A stretch of 64,000 bases of DNA from Polytrichum commune (taxonomy: Eukaryota > Streptophyta > Polytrichopsida > Polytrichales > Polytrichaceae), in contig OX485808.1 of assembly GCA_950295325.1 (NCBI GenBank), forward strand, positions 26,060,527 through 26,124,526. The letters run 5' to 3'. This document shows positions 46,639 to 59,397 of this stretch, in pieces. The notes under the pieces are model-generated. The model saw only the letters and a program-made list of their open reading frames with translations, did no database searches and was not told the origin of the DNA. Positions within the stretch are counted from its first letter, which is position 1; the number at the start of each line of letters is the position of its first letter. Position numbers and translations under genes: made by a program.

Positions 46639-49600
46639 ATGGCGCTGCCCGTGGCATATAGTTCATTGGAGTTGTCCATAATTTCTTCCTCCTTCGATGG
46701 TGAGTGTGAACTTTCTTCCCCTTCGGCGGGTTGTAATGGTCTGCCAAACATGATGGGGGAGTTTGTGGATACATCCTCCCATGAATCTTTAGAAGTGCAC
46801 GAACAATCTCTACATTCCAGGGATGACCACGATGACATTCCGTTATGTGCCGGTTTCGGGAGGGAGCAATGGGTTGGCCTTGATGTCGTCTTACTCAACG
46901 ACATTGGTGTCCCTGTGGCAGATGGCATATGTAGAAACTCTGATCCCCGTGATTGTGTGGATGCCAACCCCCTTGGTCCGAACGATGTTGGTGTGTGCAT
47001 CTTGAATTCATTGCTTCCGCTTGAGGTCCCGGTGACATGGAGATTTTCCTTGCGTCGATGGCCTTTTTGTCGGGTTCTCCATGACGGAGTGAGCTTGTTG
47101 GACCATGAGCGGCGCCATAAGCAAACACAATTAGCTTTGTTGGCCAAAATACGTCCTCGCAAAGGCCTACGCAAATATGATTCGAACCGTGTGCCTCGAG
47201 GAGATAAGGAGCGTCGACGGGATCGCATATTGGGAGACGAATCTATCCGTCTTGTGTCCGCCAAACACTGTTGCTATCGGAAATGTTGCCAGTTTTTCCC
47301 ACGGGAGAAAATTAAGTCCCTACGTCAAGAGATGTGGCTGGCCGATTTCCGTATGAGATCGGCAAAGAAACTCGAGGTCCATAGAAATGTGCACATTGAC
47401 ACCCATGGGCATAAGGTGGTCACACTTAAGAATGTGGATGTGTGTTGTACCGCGTGGTATACCATCCATGCCGTGTCAAAGGCTGACTTTTATAGGTTTC
47501 AAAAGTATTCATCTTTGGGTCGCCGCTCACGATTTCATGGAAATTCGGGCACAAAGAAACCTCGGGAGGCTACACTCCAAGCCTCCGCAACACTCTCCAC
47601 CATCATAGTCCCATTGGCCGATGCAATGCCCCACAAGACGAGGACATTGTCGTTAGGGGAGAAAGTTGTACAAATGGTGTTGCCCACAGGTACAAAATGG
47701 AAGAACATATTAACGGACATTAACGAAGTGGGTCGCATAGCGGGATGTGGTCCCATTTCTTTGTCCAAGTTGAGTGTAATTAAAAACCAACAGTTTGCTG
47801 AATACATTTTGAAGAGACCTGGGGACAAGTTCGCTAGGTGTACGACGTGTGAAAAATACAAAGGTCTTCGAGACGCCCACCCCATAGGCACTGAATCCCA
47901 CTCCAGACACCAAGCAAAATATATTGAACATGTCAACAACCAAGAGGCTCACCGTCAAGATTACTACAAGAACCGTGCTCTATCCATAATGAGGCCTACA
48001 GAGGTTCTAACAATCATCCATGACAAAATGGACCACGCCAAGACCGCATGCCCTTGTTATGCACGGAAAATAAAGGCCACGGATGGACTCTTCAAGTTGC
48101 CCGTAGCTGTCACAGGTTTGTAGGAAATCACAAATATGTGTTCAAATTCTATCCAATTTTACTAGATGTGTTTGCGTTAGGTTTCAACTTCACACATCCG
48201 TTTAGGGTTGTTGTTGTTATTGTTGTCATTCATGGATCGTTTGTTTTTTCCCAGGGATGATTGCCCACGGACATGGAGACGTTAAGTATGCCCATTATGG
48301 TCTGGATTTTTACCCTGGCGATGCTAACCACACGGTGGGATCATTTGCAAAACTCTTGCGCGATCTTGAGAAGCCACCGGTACATTCATCACGTGCATTG
48401 TTTGATGGTTGTGGAACGACACCCCTTTACGAAGCACTGCTTGCGGGGAAGGAGGTTTGTATGTCGTCATTGCCGGAGCCACCTGGAGAACCTCTTTGTG
48501 CGAAACCTTTGCCTCCAACTCTCCACGTTCAACTTGATAATTGTGCGAAGGACAACAAATGTCGATATGTATTTTGTTTTTGGTCCTTGCTTGTGGCGAA
48601 AGGAATCTTCAAAGAGGTGTTTGTGTCTTTCTTGATGGTGGGACACACACACGATGACATTGATGCGTCTTTCGGACGGTGGAGCATGAAGTTGCATGAA
48701 GAAGATTTTCCAACCATACCACTTCTTATGAAATCGTATATGGATTTGGACCATATGCCGGTAATTCCGCACATGATTGAGGAAGTACCAGATTTCAAGG
48801 CCTTCATCAAGCCATACATGTTGAAGGGAGGGGACCGTTTGGTGGGACATACCAAAGCACAACAATTCCGATTCTTTATAAGGGATGATGGTCTCCCGGC
48901 CATGCAATTTAAGCTTTTGTGCACATCTCCTAATTGGGGCCCGGATGATGGTATACTCGTATGGCGTCAAGACAATGATGGGAAATGTTTGCTCCCGGAT
49001 GGGGATCCAAAGCCTTGCAAACCCGACCCCATGAGGAATGGGCCGGAAATCATCAAAGGCATATCCGGATTCATTGAATATTGGAAAGAGTTGTGTGAGG
49101 AGGACATCACTAGACGTGTTAGAGATACTCATGAACCTTTGATTGCGTATTGGGATCGCATTCGCTCGGCCCTAATGACACTTGGTGGCGACACCCGTAC
49201 AACTTTAACACAAGGATTTTGGCCACAAAGCCGTTTAACGGTTGTCGAGTCCGACACCATGTTTTTTAGCAATGGAGACGTTCGTGAAGAGTTCGCAATG
49301 GACGAGCATTACGTTGGCCCTGCCCGAGATCGACCGGCACCGTCGTTTCGTGTAGGTGTTGATTGCCATGAAGGTTATTTGGTCCTCGTACGAGCAGGGG
49401 ATGAGGAGCATCCCAAGCCAATTTGGTTGGTGAAAGCATTGTCTTCATCCAATTTTGTTCGAACTAGCCCCAACTTTCGTCAAATTGAGGTGGAATATTG
49501 TCGTCCAAGCACTAAAGACCAAAACATGCTACGCACTTATTTAGGTTGGGACACCAAAAAGAATTTTAAGTGGACAGTGGACTCAGCGTACACACCGGTT

Positions 49601-49774
49601 TGGATAAATACGGATACTATACTTTGTGCTTGGAAGCCGCGCAAAGGTTCCAAAACAGAAACAATGACCATCCCCCAAAAACATATAGATTTTGCCAAAG
49701 ACAACTTGGCACGTATTGCAGCTGCGGTGAATGACGCCGAGAATGGATATGAAGCGGAAGATGGAGATGTGTAA
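46639..49774 (+). CDS. DUF7869-type, DDE-like transposase, two exons, intact
   Basis: Exon 46639-48115 and exon 48255-49774 join in phase (ACA-G/GG ATG; intron GTTTGT...TTTTTTCCCAG, 139 bp), giving just under 1,000 residues. The N-terminal part has Cys clusters (KHCCYRKCCQFFP, CTTCEKYK, TACPCYARK), probably zinc-binding. The core has IIHDKMDHAKT (first acidic site), HYGLDFYPGDANHTVG, VQLDNCAKDNK (second) and FLMVGHTHDDIDASFGRWSM (third), the pattern of the plant and animal DUF7869 family, which I read as an RNase H-like DDE/D transposase. No stop or frameshift is present. The start is the first ATG (46639); the frame is open slightly further upstream. The palindrome arrays end 150 bp upstream, so the protein, or the divergent ParB-like one, may bind them. 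The DUF label is from memory; motif agreement is strong. Confidence 0.8.
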
Positions 49775-50928
49775 ACATAACATATTAGGTGGGAGTTAAT
49801 GGCGAAAAACATGGGCGCTTAGTAGACTTGGTTTTTATTAGACTTAGTGGACTTGTCACACTCCATTGTTGTATACGTTTGGGATGTGCCATCCAAATTC
49901 ATAAGAGCCTTACTTATGGGATGCGCACCCCAAATTCTATAATGACATAAACCAATTGTTTTTTCAGAGTTGATTGTTATTTTCCACAAAGAGCTCACGT
50001 TTTCATTTTAATTGAAATTATCTATTTTTAGTAATAAGAATATGCTTTACGTGCGAAATTTCAAATCGCCATGTTCTTGATGTTCCCAATATTCCGTATG
50101 CCCACAATATTGGCATCCCAAACCATGGGCATATTTTATTTTGAGACTTTCAAAAGTCTCCGATTAACGAATATAGTGTTATTGGATTTGGACTAAACTT
50201 GAGCCTTGTGGAATTTGTCAAAGTCATATTGTGTCCCAAAATTCTATTGGATTTGGACTAAACCTCATGATACACTCGGAAATGTGTCAGGTTGGAAAGC
50301 TACACTCATATGTACTTGGAAAACTATGAAAATTTGCAAGCATTTAGTTTGTTTTATGTTTCAGATACCCATTATATTATTGGGATTGGTAATTATATTT
50401 TTTGAAGTTACTTAAAACAAGTTATGTAAGATTGGATGTGCACTCCGCGTTTGGTGCAAACATAAAATAAACAAATAAAAATAAAAATTCAAGCCTCAAA
50501 GATTCTCATTTTAGTTGGAAATCTTATGCAAAAAGTTTCATCCCAATTGGGTCTCTACCCATCATTCATTTGATGATGTCAGTAGGGTTAAAGTTTGTTT
50601 TCAATCATCTGCGCCACCCATTATACCTTCACATATGTACTCCTTTCTTATTCACATTGCCACATGGACGATTGATAATGTTTTTGATAGCTCGTATAAA
50701 GTCCGATATCATATTCGTACGGTTGGATGCTCAAAAACAACTACAAATTCAATCCTAAATTATCAGTCTTAGAAACAATGATTTTTTGACCAATTTTGAG
50801 GAGAATGGTGCTTAGGTATTTAGGAGTTAAGGCCCTACTTATGAGATGTTTTGCATGCAAGGGTAAGTAGTTACCGACCCTAGTTAAAAGCCTATATGGC
50901 ATGAGTTGAGTATGGCGACATTATCTAA
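49775..50928. other. 3' flank, no gene
   Basis: No gene. Small hairpins occur, such as TATGCCCA...TGGGCATA (about 50097-50135) and GAGACTTTCAAAAGTCTC (about 50143-50162). These could be transposon ends, but no inverted partner was found near 32.6 or 35.9 kb. Confidence 0.35.
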
Positions 50929-51425
50929 GGGCCACTTCACACACAAGACTGAGAGCCCATGATCATTACACTTCAAGCGCTCTCATTGGTGGAAAAGGCA
51001 GAGCCGGTCCAAGTTGGCTTTACACTATGTTTGAGGGACCATCGGAGTATGTGAATGCAAGATGGATGTAAAGTCTACATGGATTCCTACATGGTATCGA
51101 ATGGATCATGTTTCGTGGTTACTTGGATTATTTTCAAAAACCACCTCTTAGAGGTAGGTCTAACACAAAAGCAAGAGACCATGGCACTCTGAATGCTCAC
51201 AACCGTTGATTTATTGTATTTTATCATGCGTGAGGACCCGCGTGAATAGAAATTGCTTGACATAACATTTGGTTGACGGCCCAGTCACATATGACTTCAC
51301 ACCACACTTGAAGATCCATGACCACACTACGTGATTTTGAAGGTGGCTTGGGACGGCCTTTGGACACTTTCTTGGGCTCTCACAATTTCATGGTCACGGC
51401 TCTTGGCTCATGTGTGAAGTGGCCC
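50929..51425. mobile_element. GGGCCACTTCACAC-ended MITE, copy 1
   Basis: TIRs GGGCCACTTCACAC and GTGTGAAGTGGCCC enclose about 497 bp. It is about 85 percent similar by eye to the copy at 58898-59397, in the same orientation. It has no coding capacity. Flanks TAA and TAC are not a convincing duplication. Confidence 0.8.
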
Positions 51426-51481
51426 TACGTTTGCTAATCCAATAGGTGCCTATAATGAAGCCTATAATATTTTTTTGTATA

Positions 51482-51985
51482 CAGTCCACCCTCTATAAAT
51501 GTTAGGCTCTGGAGTAAAATTTTCCTAACATTTATAGTGAGTTAACAATGTAACAGTTATAAAGGGAGCTTTTTGAATGCTTAACAAATATAAATTCATT
51601 ACAATTATGGAGGGAGAGTTTTGCAAAATTATCATATATAAAATATGAGTATCAAATCAATCTTTTATTTTTATGAAACAAAATAAGAATCAATATAGTC
51701 CAAATGAATAATTCGATCACAAAAGTCAAATTTGATGGCTTTTGCCACTTTGAAAGGTTGTGAGTCAATGTAATGGATGTCATCACACAATATTGGATGT
51801 ATTTCGTAGGTTAACATTTATAAGTGGCAAATTAAATAAGTGGCAAATTAAAAAAGAGGGGAGTAAATTATTGTTAACATTTAACATAGTTAACATTCTA
51901 GTTAGCAATATGAGGAGAGTATGATTTTGTTAACAAATATAATGAGTTAACGTTTATAAGTGTAACATTTATCGAGGGTGGACTG
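51482..51985. mobile_element. Pogo/Tc1-type MITE with TA duplication
   Basis: Ends are CAGTCCACCCTCTATAAATG and, inverted, CAGTCCACCCTCGATAAATG, flanked by TA on both sides (51480-51481 and 51986-51987). TTAACATTTATAA-like words repeat near both ends. 504 bp with no transposase, a deletion derivative of a pogo-like element. Confidence 0.85.
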
Positions 51986-51989
51986 TATA

Positions 51990-53937
51990 AGAATTTCCTG
52001 GAGGGAATGTTGCTCATTGACTTGGATCTGGCAAACTCCAGTTCTACACAATGCCCATTGCCCTCCATCACATAAGAATAAAGGGTAATTTCTTTATTAA
52101 ATTTCAAAAAGCATTAAAATCTCACATGCGTCATGGGGTAAGTAACTGTTGTTGTGATGGTACAAATTTCAACACTTTGTGAAACTTTAGCTGTTCCCAT
52201 ATATATATATATATGCATGGGTAAGGTTTCTATGGCTGTGATAATAACCTTGTAAGGGCTAGAGAAATTTGAGAATTATATATTCTTGTCTTGGTATTTT
52301 GAGACTTTGTGGGCAATGGTTTTCTACCACAATTCTCAAATTGTGCCGCTATGCAGTGCTCCCTCCCGAGATTACAAGCGTGAAGGACTAATGTGGGTAG
52401 GTCTTAAATGGACACTTCTCTTTCTTTTTGCATCCAATTCTCGTAGGATGTAAAATAGGAGATTAGTGTGAGATGATTAGCAAATCCTAATCATGCCCGT
52501 AGCCGCTTTCCCCATAATTTTCAAACCTCGTATGAATATCCTAGTCATTATCAAAGTGAAGATCTTCTAAGTTATAAAGTGATCATATACGTCCACCCCC
52601 TCCCCCCTCAACTGTGTTATGTATTGCGCCTATAATGGTTACCATGATTTTGAAGACCCAGTCCAATATTTTTTCGCAACACATGTCTTTTTGGTGTCCG
52701 TTCTTAGATTCACACTTAATTATACACCACTCAAAGAAAAATGTCTATTTAAGATCCAAACAACACCCACATACCTTAGATTTGTTGTTTTTGTTTTTAT
52801 TTTTTAATGAAGCCCATGCTTTCTTCATGGGTTATCATCAAGTGCAAGACGTATGTAGCGCCTACATGTCGCCACCTATGAACCCTACGACTAGGGGACT
52901 TGCCTATGTGGACTTGTACTCCCCATCCCGGCAACCCTACAACTCCACATTACTTATAAGTTTGCAAATAAAGTAGAGTGTTAGGTTGGCTACCTTATAA
53001 GGTCCCCACTCACATCACTCTATAGGAATGCTCATCTATCACTCAACATCATCAAGTTTTACAATCATTTCACAAATCTTGTGAAAGACACAAGGGCCCT
53101 ACAAATTAAAGCTTGAAGGGGGGGGGGCACACAACATTAAGTCAAACATTTAGGTTACATGAAATGTTGTTTTGGACGCAATATGCAAGAGAAACCTATA
53201 AAAGGTGAAGGCATTATATATATCATATGATTAGTGAGGCCCACTTTCCGAGAGGAAGGCATTAAACCAATATTGCATCTTGGTTAGTCGTAATCAATAT
53301 AGGGTGTGCACGTTCATATTCACGCTCGTGACATAAACACCAACAATTATTTATTTTATGTTTATCATGTGAATTAGTATGTCCATAATGAGAATCTTCT
53401 TCGAATGAGATCTTATTGACAAAAAATACACCCTTGTGTCGGTCAAGAATTTGGGATAGTCTAATATAAGGTATCATGGTTCACATATGTGTATGGTTGG
53501 TGACCTCATGAGTATACGATTTTAGGATCACTATGTTACATAACAATAATTTAGTCAAAATGAACTTTTCAACCAAGAAAAATGATGAAGCACGTTTATC
53601 TCATCAAGCGGATCGATGTCTTCATTTAACGGCCAAGGCTAGATGTCTTGCTCTATGAGTTGGGCCCATACCAACTGTAGTACTTAGTTAAAGGACTCTA
53701 GCAAAAACATGTCCCCTACATATTTGTGATTACATTTGTTCCAACTGAGGTTCTTGATACTATCTCGGGGTTTCCGAGAAATGAAAATTTTGAAGCCAAA
53801 CAAACTAAAATAATCTATGTGTTATACTATAGTTCAACGCATTTTCACCTTCGGTTAAAACGTGGGGGTCAACTTTGAGAACAACACATTTAGGGAGGAC
53901 ATTTAGAGTTTGCATTAGGATGAGGACTTGGGACTTA
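51990..53937. other. Intergenic, no gene
   Basis: No supported gene. Contains an (AT)n run near 52200 and an 8-10 base G run near 53120. Short frames show no protein character. Confidence 0.35.
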
Positions 53938-54496
53938 GGGCCACTTCACACTATGGACGATTAAGTCAAGAGGCCGTGGGATTGAATGGCCAAACTTTGT
54001 TGAGAGTCCAAAGAAATGGGCTGAAAATAGCCAATAAAATATAGGAATTGGAGCCTTTGGCTGGGCATAGTGTGAGGCCTCCAAAGTCCAAACCCTTGGC
54101 CATGAACTCCCACGACCTCTCGACTTGATGGCCATAGTGTGAAGCCTCCAAAGGCCAAGTCCAAAGTCCAGAGGAAGAAGGAGCATCCCACTTTATTCCC
54201 TGCCCAAAACAACCATTCCAATCTAACAACCAAGATCTTGTCAGCTTTATATATATATATATAATTGACAGCCTCCTGACCATAGTTTGGGTTTCCATTC
54301 CTGTCTGACCCAAACTTCCTTCGAGAGTTTGTCACCTTGGTCAAAAAACATTGCCATATAGACATTTTGGAGAGCGACGGCCTTTGGACTTTGGCCTCAA
54401 GTGTGAAGGGTCCAGAGGCCGAATTCTTGGTTTCTTACAATCCGATTGGTGAAAATCGACAGCCTCTCGACCTTCGGCTGTAGTGTGAAGCGGCCC
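53938..54496. mobile_element. GGGCCACTTCACAC-family MITE, second subtype
   Basis: Ends GGGCCACTTCACACTA and TAGTGTGAAGCGGCCC enclose about 559 bp. The interior has direct repeats of CATAGTGTGAGGCCTCCAAA-like words and an (AT)n tract near 54250. The interior is unrelated to the copies at 50929 and 58898, so only the ends are shared. Confidence 0.75.
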
Positions 54497-55632
54497 TTCT
54501 ATACTAAAGGGCTATTGCTACCGCATGTGACAACCCAAGAAATGGATAAGTCTTAAGAGCATATCCTTAGATTCATTTGGCAAGAAAAAATCTCGGATTG
54601 CATTGAAATTGTCTATTAATAGATCCGGGACTTAATCTCGTTGCCTTGGAACTCCAACCCAATGTCGAGAAGGAACCTTTGCTGCAGTCCCGAGCTCTTG
54701 GAAGTGTGAGTCACGGGATTGGGACAACAAGTGCAAGGGCCCCCACTATGTTAGGGTATGTGGCCCTCCCTATTGTGGTTGTTGGAGTGGGTGGGAAATT
54801 GGCTCACCCAATTAGCAATTGTGATTCACAAAGATTGTTCTTTCATCTTCAAAAAATGCACCAGAGGTCTGTGAATTTTAAGGATCCAGAGTTAAAAAAG
54901 TCTCATGCTATATGAACGATCACATAGATGTTCCCAACTACGTTGACTACTAAACTCGTAATGTTGTCTGTATTTCGAGTCGCAAGGTCCTCTCATAACA
55001 CATGACTTTCTAGTGTTTGATCTTTACCACCGTAGCTCTCTAGTAGCTTGGCTGGAAAATAATTAATTTTGAAGGTGCCTAAATTTTTGGGAAAGTAATT
55101 TCGTTGAGTGTCCGAAAACTAATATGAAATAAATAAATAAATAAACCAAAGAGTGTCTAGAATCATAACAATGCAAGTGACATTCATTGGAATCCAACAA
55201 AGTAAGATCAAATCAAAGCAAAATTTGTTGCCAAACAAAACCTTGACATACAAGTAAAAGACAAACTTTAGGATAAGGAATGTTGGTTAAGGGAAGTGTT
55301 TAGGTTAATCATAGCCATCATAGATGAAATTAGGAAAATTATTCATGAATCATAGAAATGACTCGGATAAATGTCCAACTTATTTTAAATTCATTTATGA
55401 AAATGCCCAATTTTAGAATAATATTTTATAGGTTGCCTAACTTACTTTTGTACTTTAATTAATCATTAGGCAAAAGGGTGCCCAAGCTACTAGAGAGCTT
55501 ACGGAACCTGCCTCATTATATACCACTCCTTATATATTTTCAATTGAGAATTTGAGTAGCCACATAAGACATGTGTACCATGATTTGAGTGCATTTCCAT
55601 TGAGATTCAAGCAGAAATGAACCATTGATGTA
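54497..55632. other. Intergenic, no gene
   Basis: One open frame at 54646-54915 has no recognised motif or codon signature. Otherwise AT-rich DNA. Confidence 0.35.
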
Positions 55633-56114
55633 TAGTAGCCTCCTGCCTAAGTATGCACCCGTTTAAGTATGCATCCCGGTAAAGTACGCATTATTTTCCC
55701 GGAAAAATAGGGTTCATGTTTATTTAGTTCAACATGTCATGGATTGTCATTTGGCGCAAGTTTTGAAGATTCTTGCATTTGGCTTTTAAGGTGACAGCCC
55801 GGACCTTACTTTGAAACGATTCAAACAACTTTCTAAGATCATCGAATGTTTCCTCGGCCTCTTCTCGAACTTCGGAGCAGAGCAACTGATCCTCTATATC
55901 AACCACTTGCTTATAAAGTGACTCGAATCCATCTTGCTCAACTTTGCTATGATCTCACATCGTTGGGACTCATTGAGGTGTTTCCCGTTCGGTTTCTTTG
56001 ACATTGCAGCCGAATCAAGCGATTAGGAACCCTAAACCCTAAAGTGCGCACCTACCAGCTAAGTACGCACAATCCTCCCATGTTCAAGTTGCGTACTTAG
56101 GCGGGAGGCTACTG
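55633..56114. mobile_element. Internally deleted pogo-like transposon with TA duplication
   Basis: Ends TAGTAGCCTCCTGCCTAAGT and, inverted, CAGTAGCCTCCCGCCTAAGT are flanked by TA (55631-55632 and 56115-56116). AAGTAYGCA is repeated near both ends (three on the left, at least three on the right), like transposase-binding repeats. Total 482 bp. Confidence 0.9.
55724..56004 (-). pseudogene. Pogo-type transposase reduced to its two ends
   Basis: From an ATG at 56004 the minus strand reads MSKKPNGKHLNESQRCEIIA then KLS, the start of a CENP-B-like helix-turn-helix of pogo transposases. A deletion then joins it out of frame to the protein's C-terminal tail (KQVVDIEDQLLCSEVREEAE, TFDDLRKLFESFQ, ending MTIHDMLN at 55724). 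The whole catalytic core is missing. It could still make a short HTH peptide of about 35 residues. Confidence 0.8.
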
Positions 56115-56116
56115 TA

Positions 56117-58334
56117 ATCAAGAATACAACATTTTGTCCATGAGTTGTGATAAAACTTTCCACCCCTCTGTTCATATAATACGAGCTTCATAAAGCCGAA
56201 AGCTTAAGGCTAGATTAGTTGTGAACTTAAAATATACTATCTATTGAGAGGAGGCGGTAACAAGGTGACATTAACATTCCACGAGTCCAATTCTTAATGA
56301 AGCATATTGTGTGCCACTTTCCACTAGAGTGTGAGAGTCTTTGAGGTGTTGATCACACTAGTCAATTATGGCATCATTTGTCAGCATCTCCGGTTGTAAT
56401 AATGTGAAAAGTGGTGGGCCAACATTTATTTCTCAACATAAATCCCCAACAATTACACAGCTGAAATCGGATGGAAACTTTGGTGTGATCAGGGCATGAC
56501 CTACAATTACCAACTTATGTGATTGGTCAAGAAGTTGGAGATGGTCCAAGTTCAACTATACACTAGATCATGAAGGCCCGAGGGACCAAAGAAATTCAAA
56601 TGCATGAAAAACTTCATGGCGTCTTACATGAAAACAAAGTGGATAATGTTAATGGTCTATTGGATATTGCATTAGGTCCATAAAAAGAGGTAGGTCTAAC
56701 ACAAAATTAGGGATTGTGGTAATCAATTAATATTGCCATGGTAGGGACCTAACCCGAGCACATGTTGTGGTTCTTCAACAAGGTCTACTTTCATTTTACA
56801 CTAAGCTTGAGGGCCCATCAATGGCAAATTAAATTTCTATTTCGCACGGTACGGACCTTGGAAGATTTTAAAGGGCCTTAGATTTTCATGGTCACAACTC
56901 TTGGTATGTGTGTAAAGTGGATCTCTTATATGTGTCATTTAAGAAGACTAGATTCATATCCACTTGGCTTTAGATGTATTGCCTAGGACAACTCATTCTT
57001 GGAGTTGGAAATCCCAAACACTTTATCATTCTAGGAGGTCAAATGGCCACTTATTGGTAAAAAGTCGTGCAAGCTATACTAATAGTCCTACTAGTGTGGA
57101 TGGAAAATTAGCGTGGGTCACACTAATTTTCTAGTCAAAGTGAAATTTATGTGGGTCCAAGACCCTAGGTCTTCCCCTAGGTCTTCCCCTAAGTCTTCAT
57201 GAAGACTTCCAACCAACAAATTGGATTATTAGTTATAGGACAAAAGTTGCACAAAATGAAATAATCACCCACATTAATTTCCAAAAAATAATTATTGTGG
57301 CCCATGCTAGTTTTGTACTAGAAATCTAGTGTGGGTTGGAAATGAATGTGGGTTTGTAACATGTGTACTCTCATGTTACAAAGGGAACATTGTTGAATGA
57401 CTACGTAGTGTTACGAATCAAGATTGGAATAAGTTAATGTTAGTTGTCAATGAGTATTACTACCACTTAAATGATGACACACGACCCTCCCCATTCCAGA
57501 TACTACAGCACCTTATTAGGTTAGGCACTTCTCTTGCCCAAAATAGAAACTAATTTCGTGCCACATCAACATTCACAAATGTTCCAATCAAACATGGCAT
57601 GGCATGTGGAATCTTTAGTCAAGAAAAATAATTATATTAATGCCAAAGATGATAGGTAAAACATTCAACCACAATAGAGTTACCTACAAAGTCAAGCAGA
57701 TGAAACCATGGGTTTAGTCCCAAACCCTAAGTTTACAAGAATCAACACAAAGTCACCCAAATTTTCTCAGTGCTTAAATTATCATACACAAAGAGTGATG
57801 CGGGGTTGTTAAAACCCAACTTTCTAGCTTGTCCTACTAGGATGATGAGCCAAGCTAGCTTTGCACACGCCACTCCAGGGTATAAGACAACGAATCTCAT
57901 GTGCATACCCTATTTCAGATCTTAAAATTCTTTCAAAGTTCGAGAGATGAAAAAAAAAGATTGCAAAAATTTCACCCAACTTTCAAAATAGTATCCGATA
58001 CACGACGAGCTAATGAGCTTTCAATTAAAAAAATCTCAAAGAAGGATCCAAACCCATGGTTCCGTCCCTCTTTGAGAGACTTTAAGGATTACTCTAATGT
58101 GCTGCATTTTCCCACCGCTCCTTTCGTAAATAAGTTCCCCATGCATAGACAATTCCATGTCGTCATGTCATTTGTGTATTGAAGCATGCATAACTACATA
58201 GAGTTGTTGATTGGAGGCAATAGCCATCATGGAATAATGCCAAGTCTATGCCCTTTCCAATGAAGGTGTGGAAGTTATTGCTATTCAAATAGAGAACGGT
58301 AACTTGACCCCTTATTAATAAGGCTTTTATGCTT
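56117..58334. other. Intergenic with MITE-like fragments
   Basis: No gene. Partial words of the GGGCCACTTCACAC family occur at 56780-56935 (TTGAGGGCCCATCAATGG, TGTGTAAAGTGGATC). A three-copy CCCTAGGTCTTCC repeat lies at 57165-57200. Confidence 0.35.
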
Positions 58335-58470
58335 AGGGCCACACATGAGTCAAGAGCCATGACCTTGTAATGGTGAGGACCCTTGACTCTCATCCAAAGG
58401 CCGTACCACGGGTGTTGGGAAAGTTGTTTTATGTAGTCACGGGCCCTCAAGCATAGTGTGAAGTGGGAAT
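58335..58470. mobile_element. Short GGGCCAC-family MITE derivative
   Basis: AGGGCCACACATGAGTCAAG on the left and CATAGTGTGAAGTGGGA on the right bracket about 130 bp. The interior shares GAGTCAAGAGCCATGACC-like words with the longer copies. Probably a deletion derivative. Confidence 0.5.
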
Positions 58471-58897
58471 GGACCATGTTGCGGGACCATTGCATATTTT
58501 GTTGGTGGAAAAAGAGGGGAGGTTTTGGTTAAATATAATATGTCATAAACTCTGTCAATTTAAGAGAATTACTTGGCGGTATTTGTCTGTCTTGGAATAT
58601 GCACTGCAATGTGTCTTGAAATCTGTCTTGCTAGAAATAAGATTACAAAAAGTCATGGTCTCTTGGAATTTGTGTCAAGGTGGGATTGACAAAAATTCCG
58701 AGAGACCATGAAACCTCATCCATAGTCTGCCATGTAGGACTTCATGTAGACTTTTCATACATGAAGTCTTCTTTGGGCCTTTAGGCCTTCACCTTCGTGT
58801 GTAAAGTGAACTTGGACGGTCTCCGCCATTTCGACCAATGAGAGCTCTTAGATTGCAATGGTAACGGGCCTTCAATCTTGTGTGTGAAGTATGCTTA

Positions 58898-59397
58898 GGG
58901 CCACTTCACAACACGAGACTGAAAACCCATGACCATTCCACTTCAAGCACTCTCATTGGTGGAAAAGGAGGAGCCGGTCCAAGTTCGCTTCACACGACGC
59001 TTGAGGGACCAACGGAGTATGTGAATGCAAGATGGATGTAAAGTCTACATAGATTCCTACATGGCATCAAATGGGATCATGTTTCATGGTCACTTGGATT
59101 ATTTTCAAGAACCGTCTCTTGGAGGTAGGCCTAACACAAAATCGGGAGACCATGGCACTCCAAATGCTCACAATTGTTGATTTTTTCTATTCAATCATGT
59201 GTGAGGATCCACATGAATAAAAATTCTTTGAAATAGAATTTGGTTGAGGACCCGGTACATACGGCTTCACACTACACTTGAGGATCCGTGACCACACTAC
59301 ATGATTTTGAAGGTGCCTTGGGACAACCTTTGGATACTTTCTTTGGGGCTCTCGCAATTTCATGGTCACGGCTCTTGGCTCATGTGTGAAGTGGCCC
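58898..59397. mobile_element. GGGCCACTTCACAC-ended MITE, copy 2
   Basis: Same element as 50929-51425, same orientation, about 500 bp, with ends GGGCCACTTCACA and TGTGAAGTGGCCC. Shared internal landmarks include CTCTCATTGGTGGAAAAGG, TATGTGAATGCAAGATGGAT and ATGGTCACGGCTCTTGGCTC. Flanks TTA and CTC give no clean duplication. Confidence 0.8.

Noticed and set aside
48467-49132. Long minus-strand frame inside the DUF7869 gene
   Set aside because: Antisense shadow of the transposase core, with no motifs of its own.
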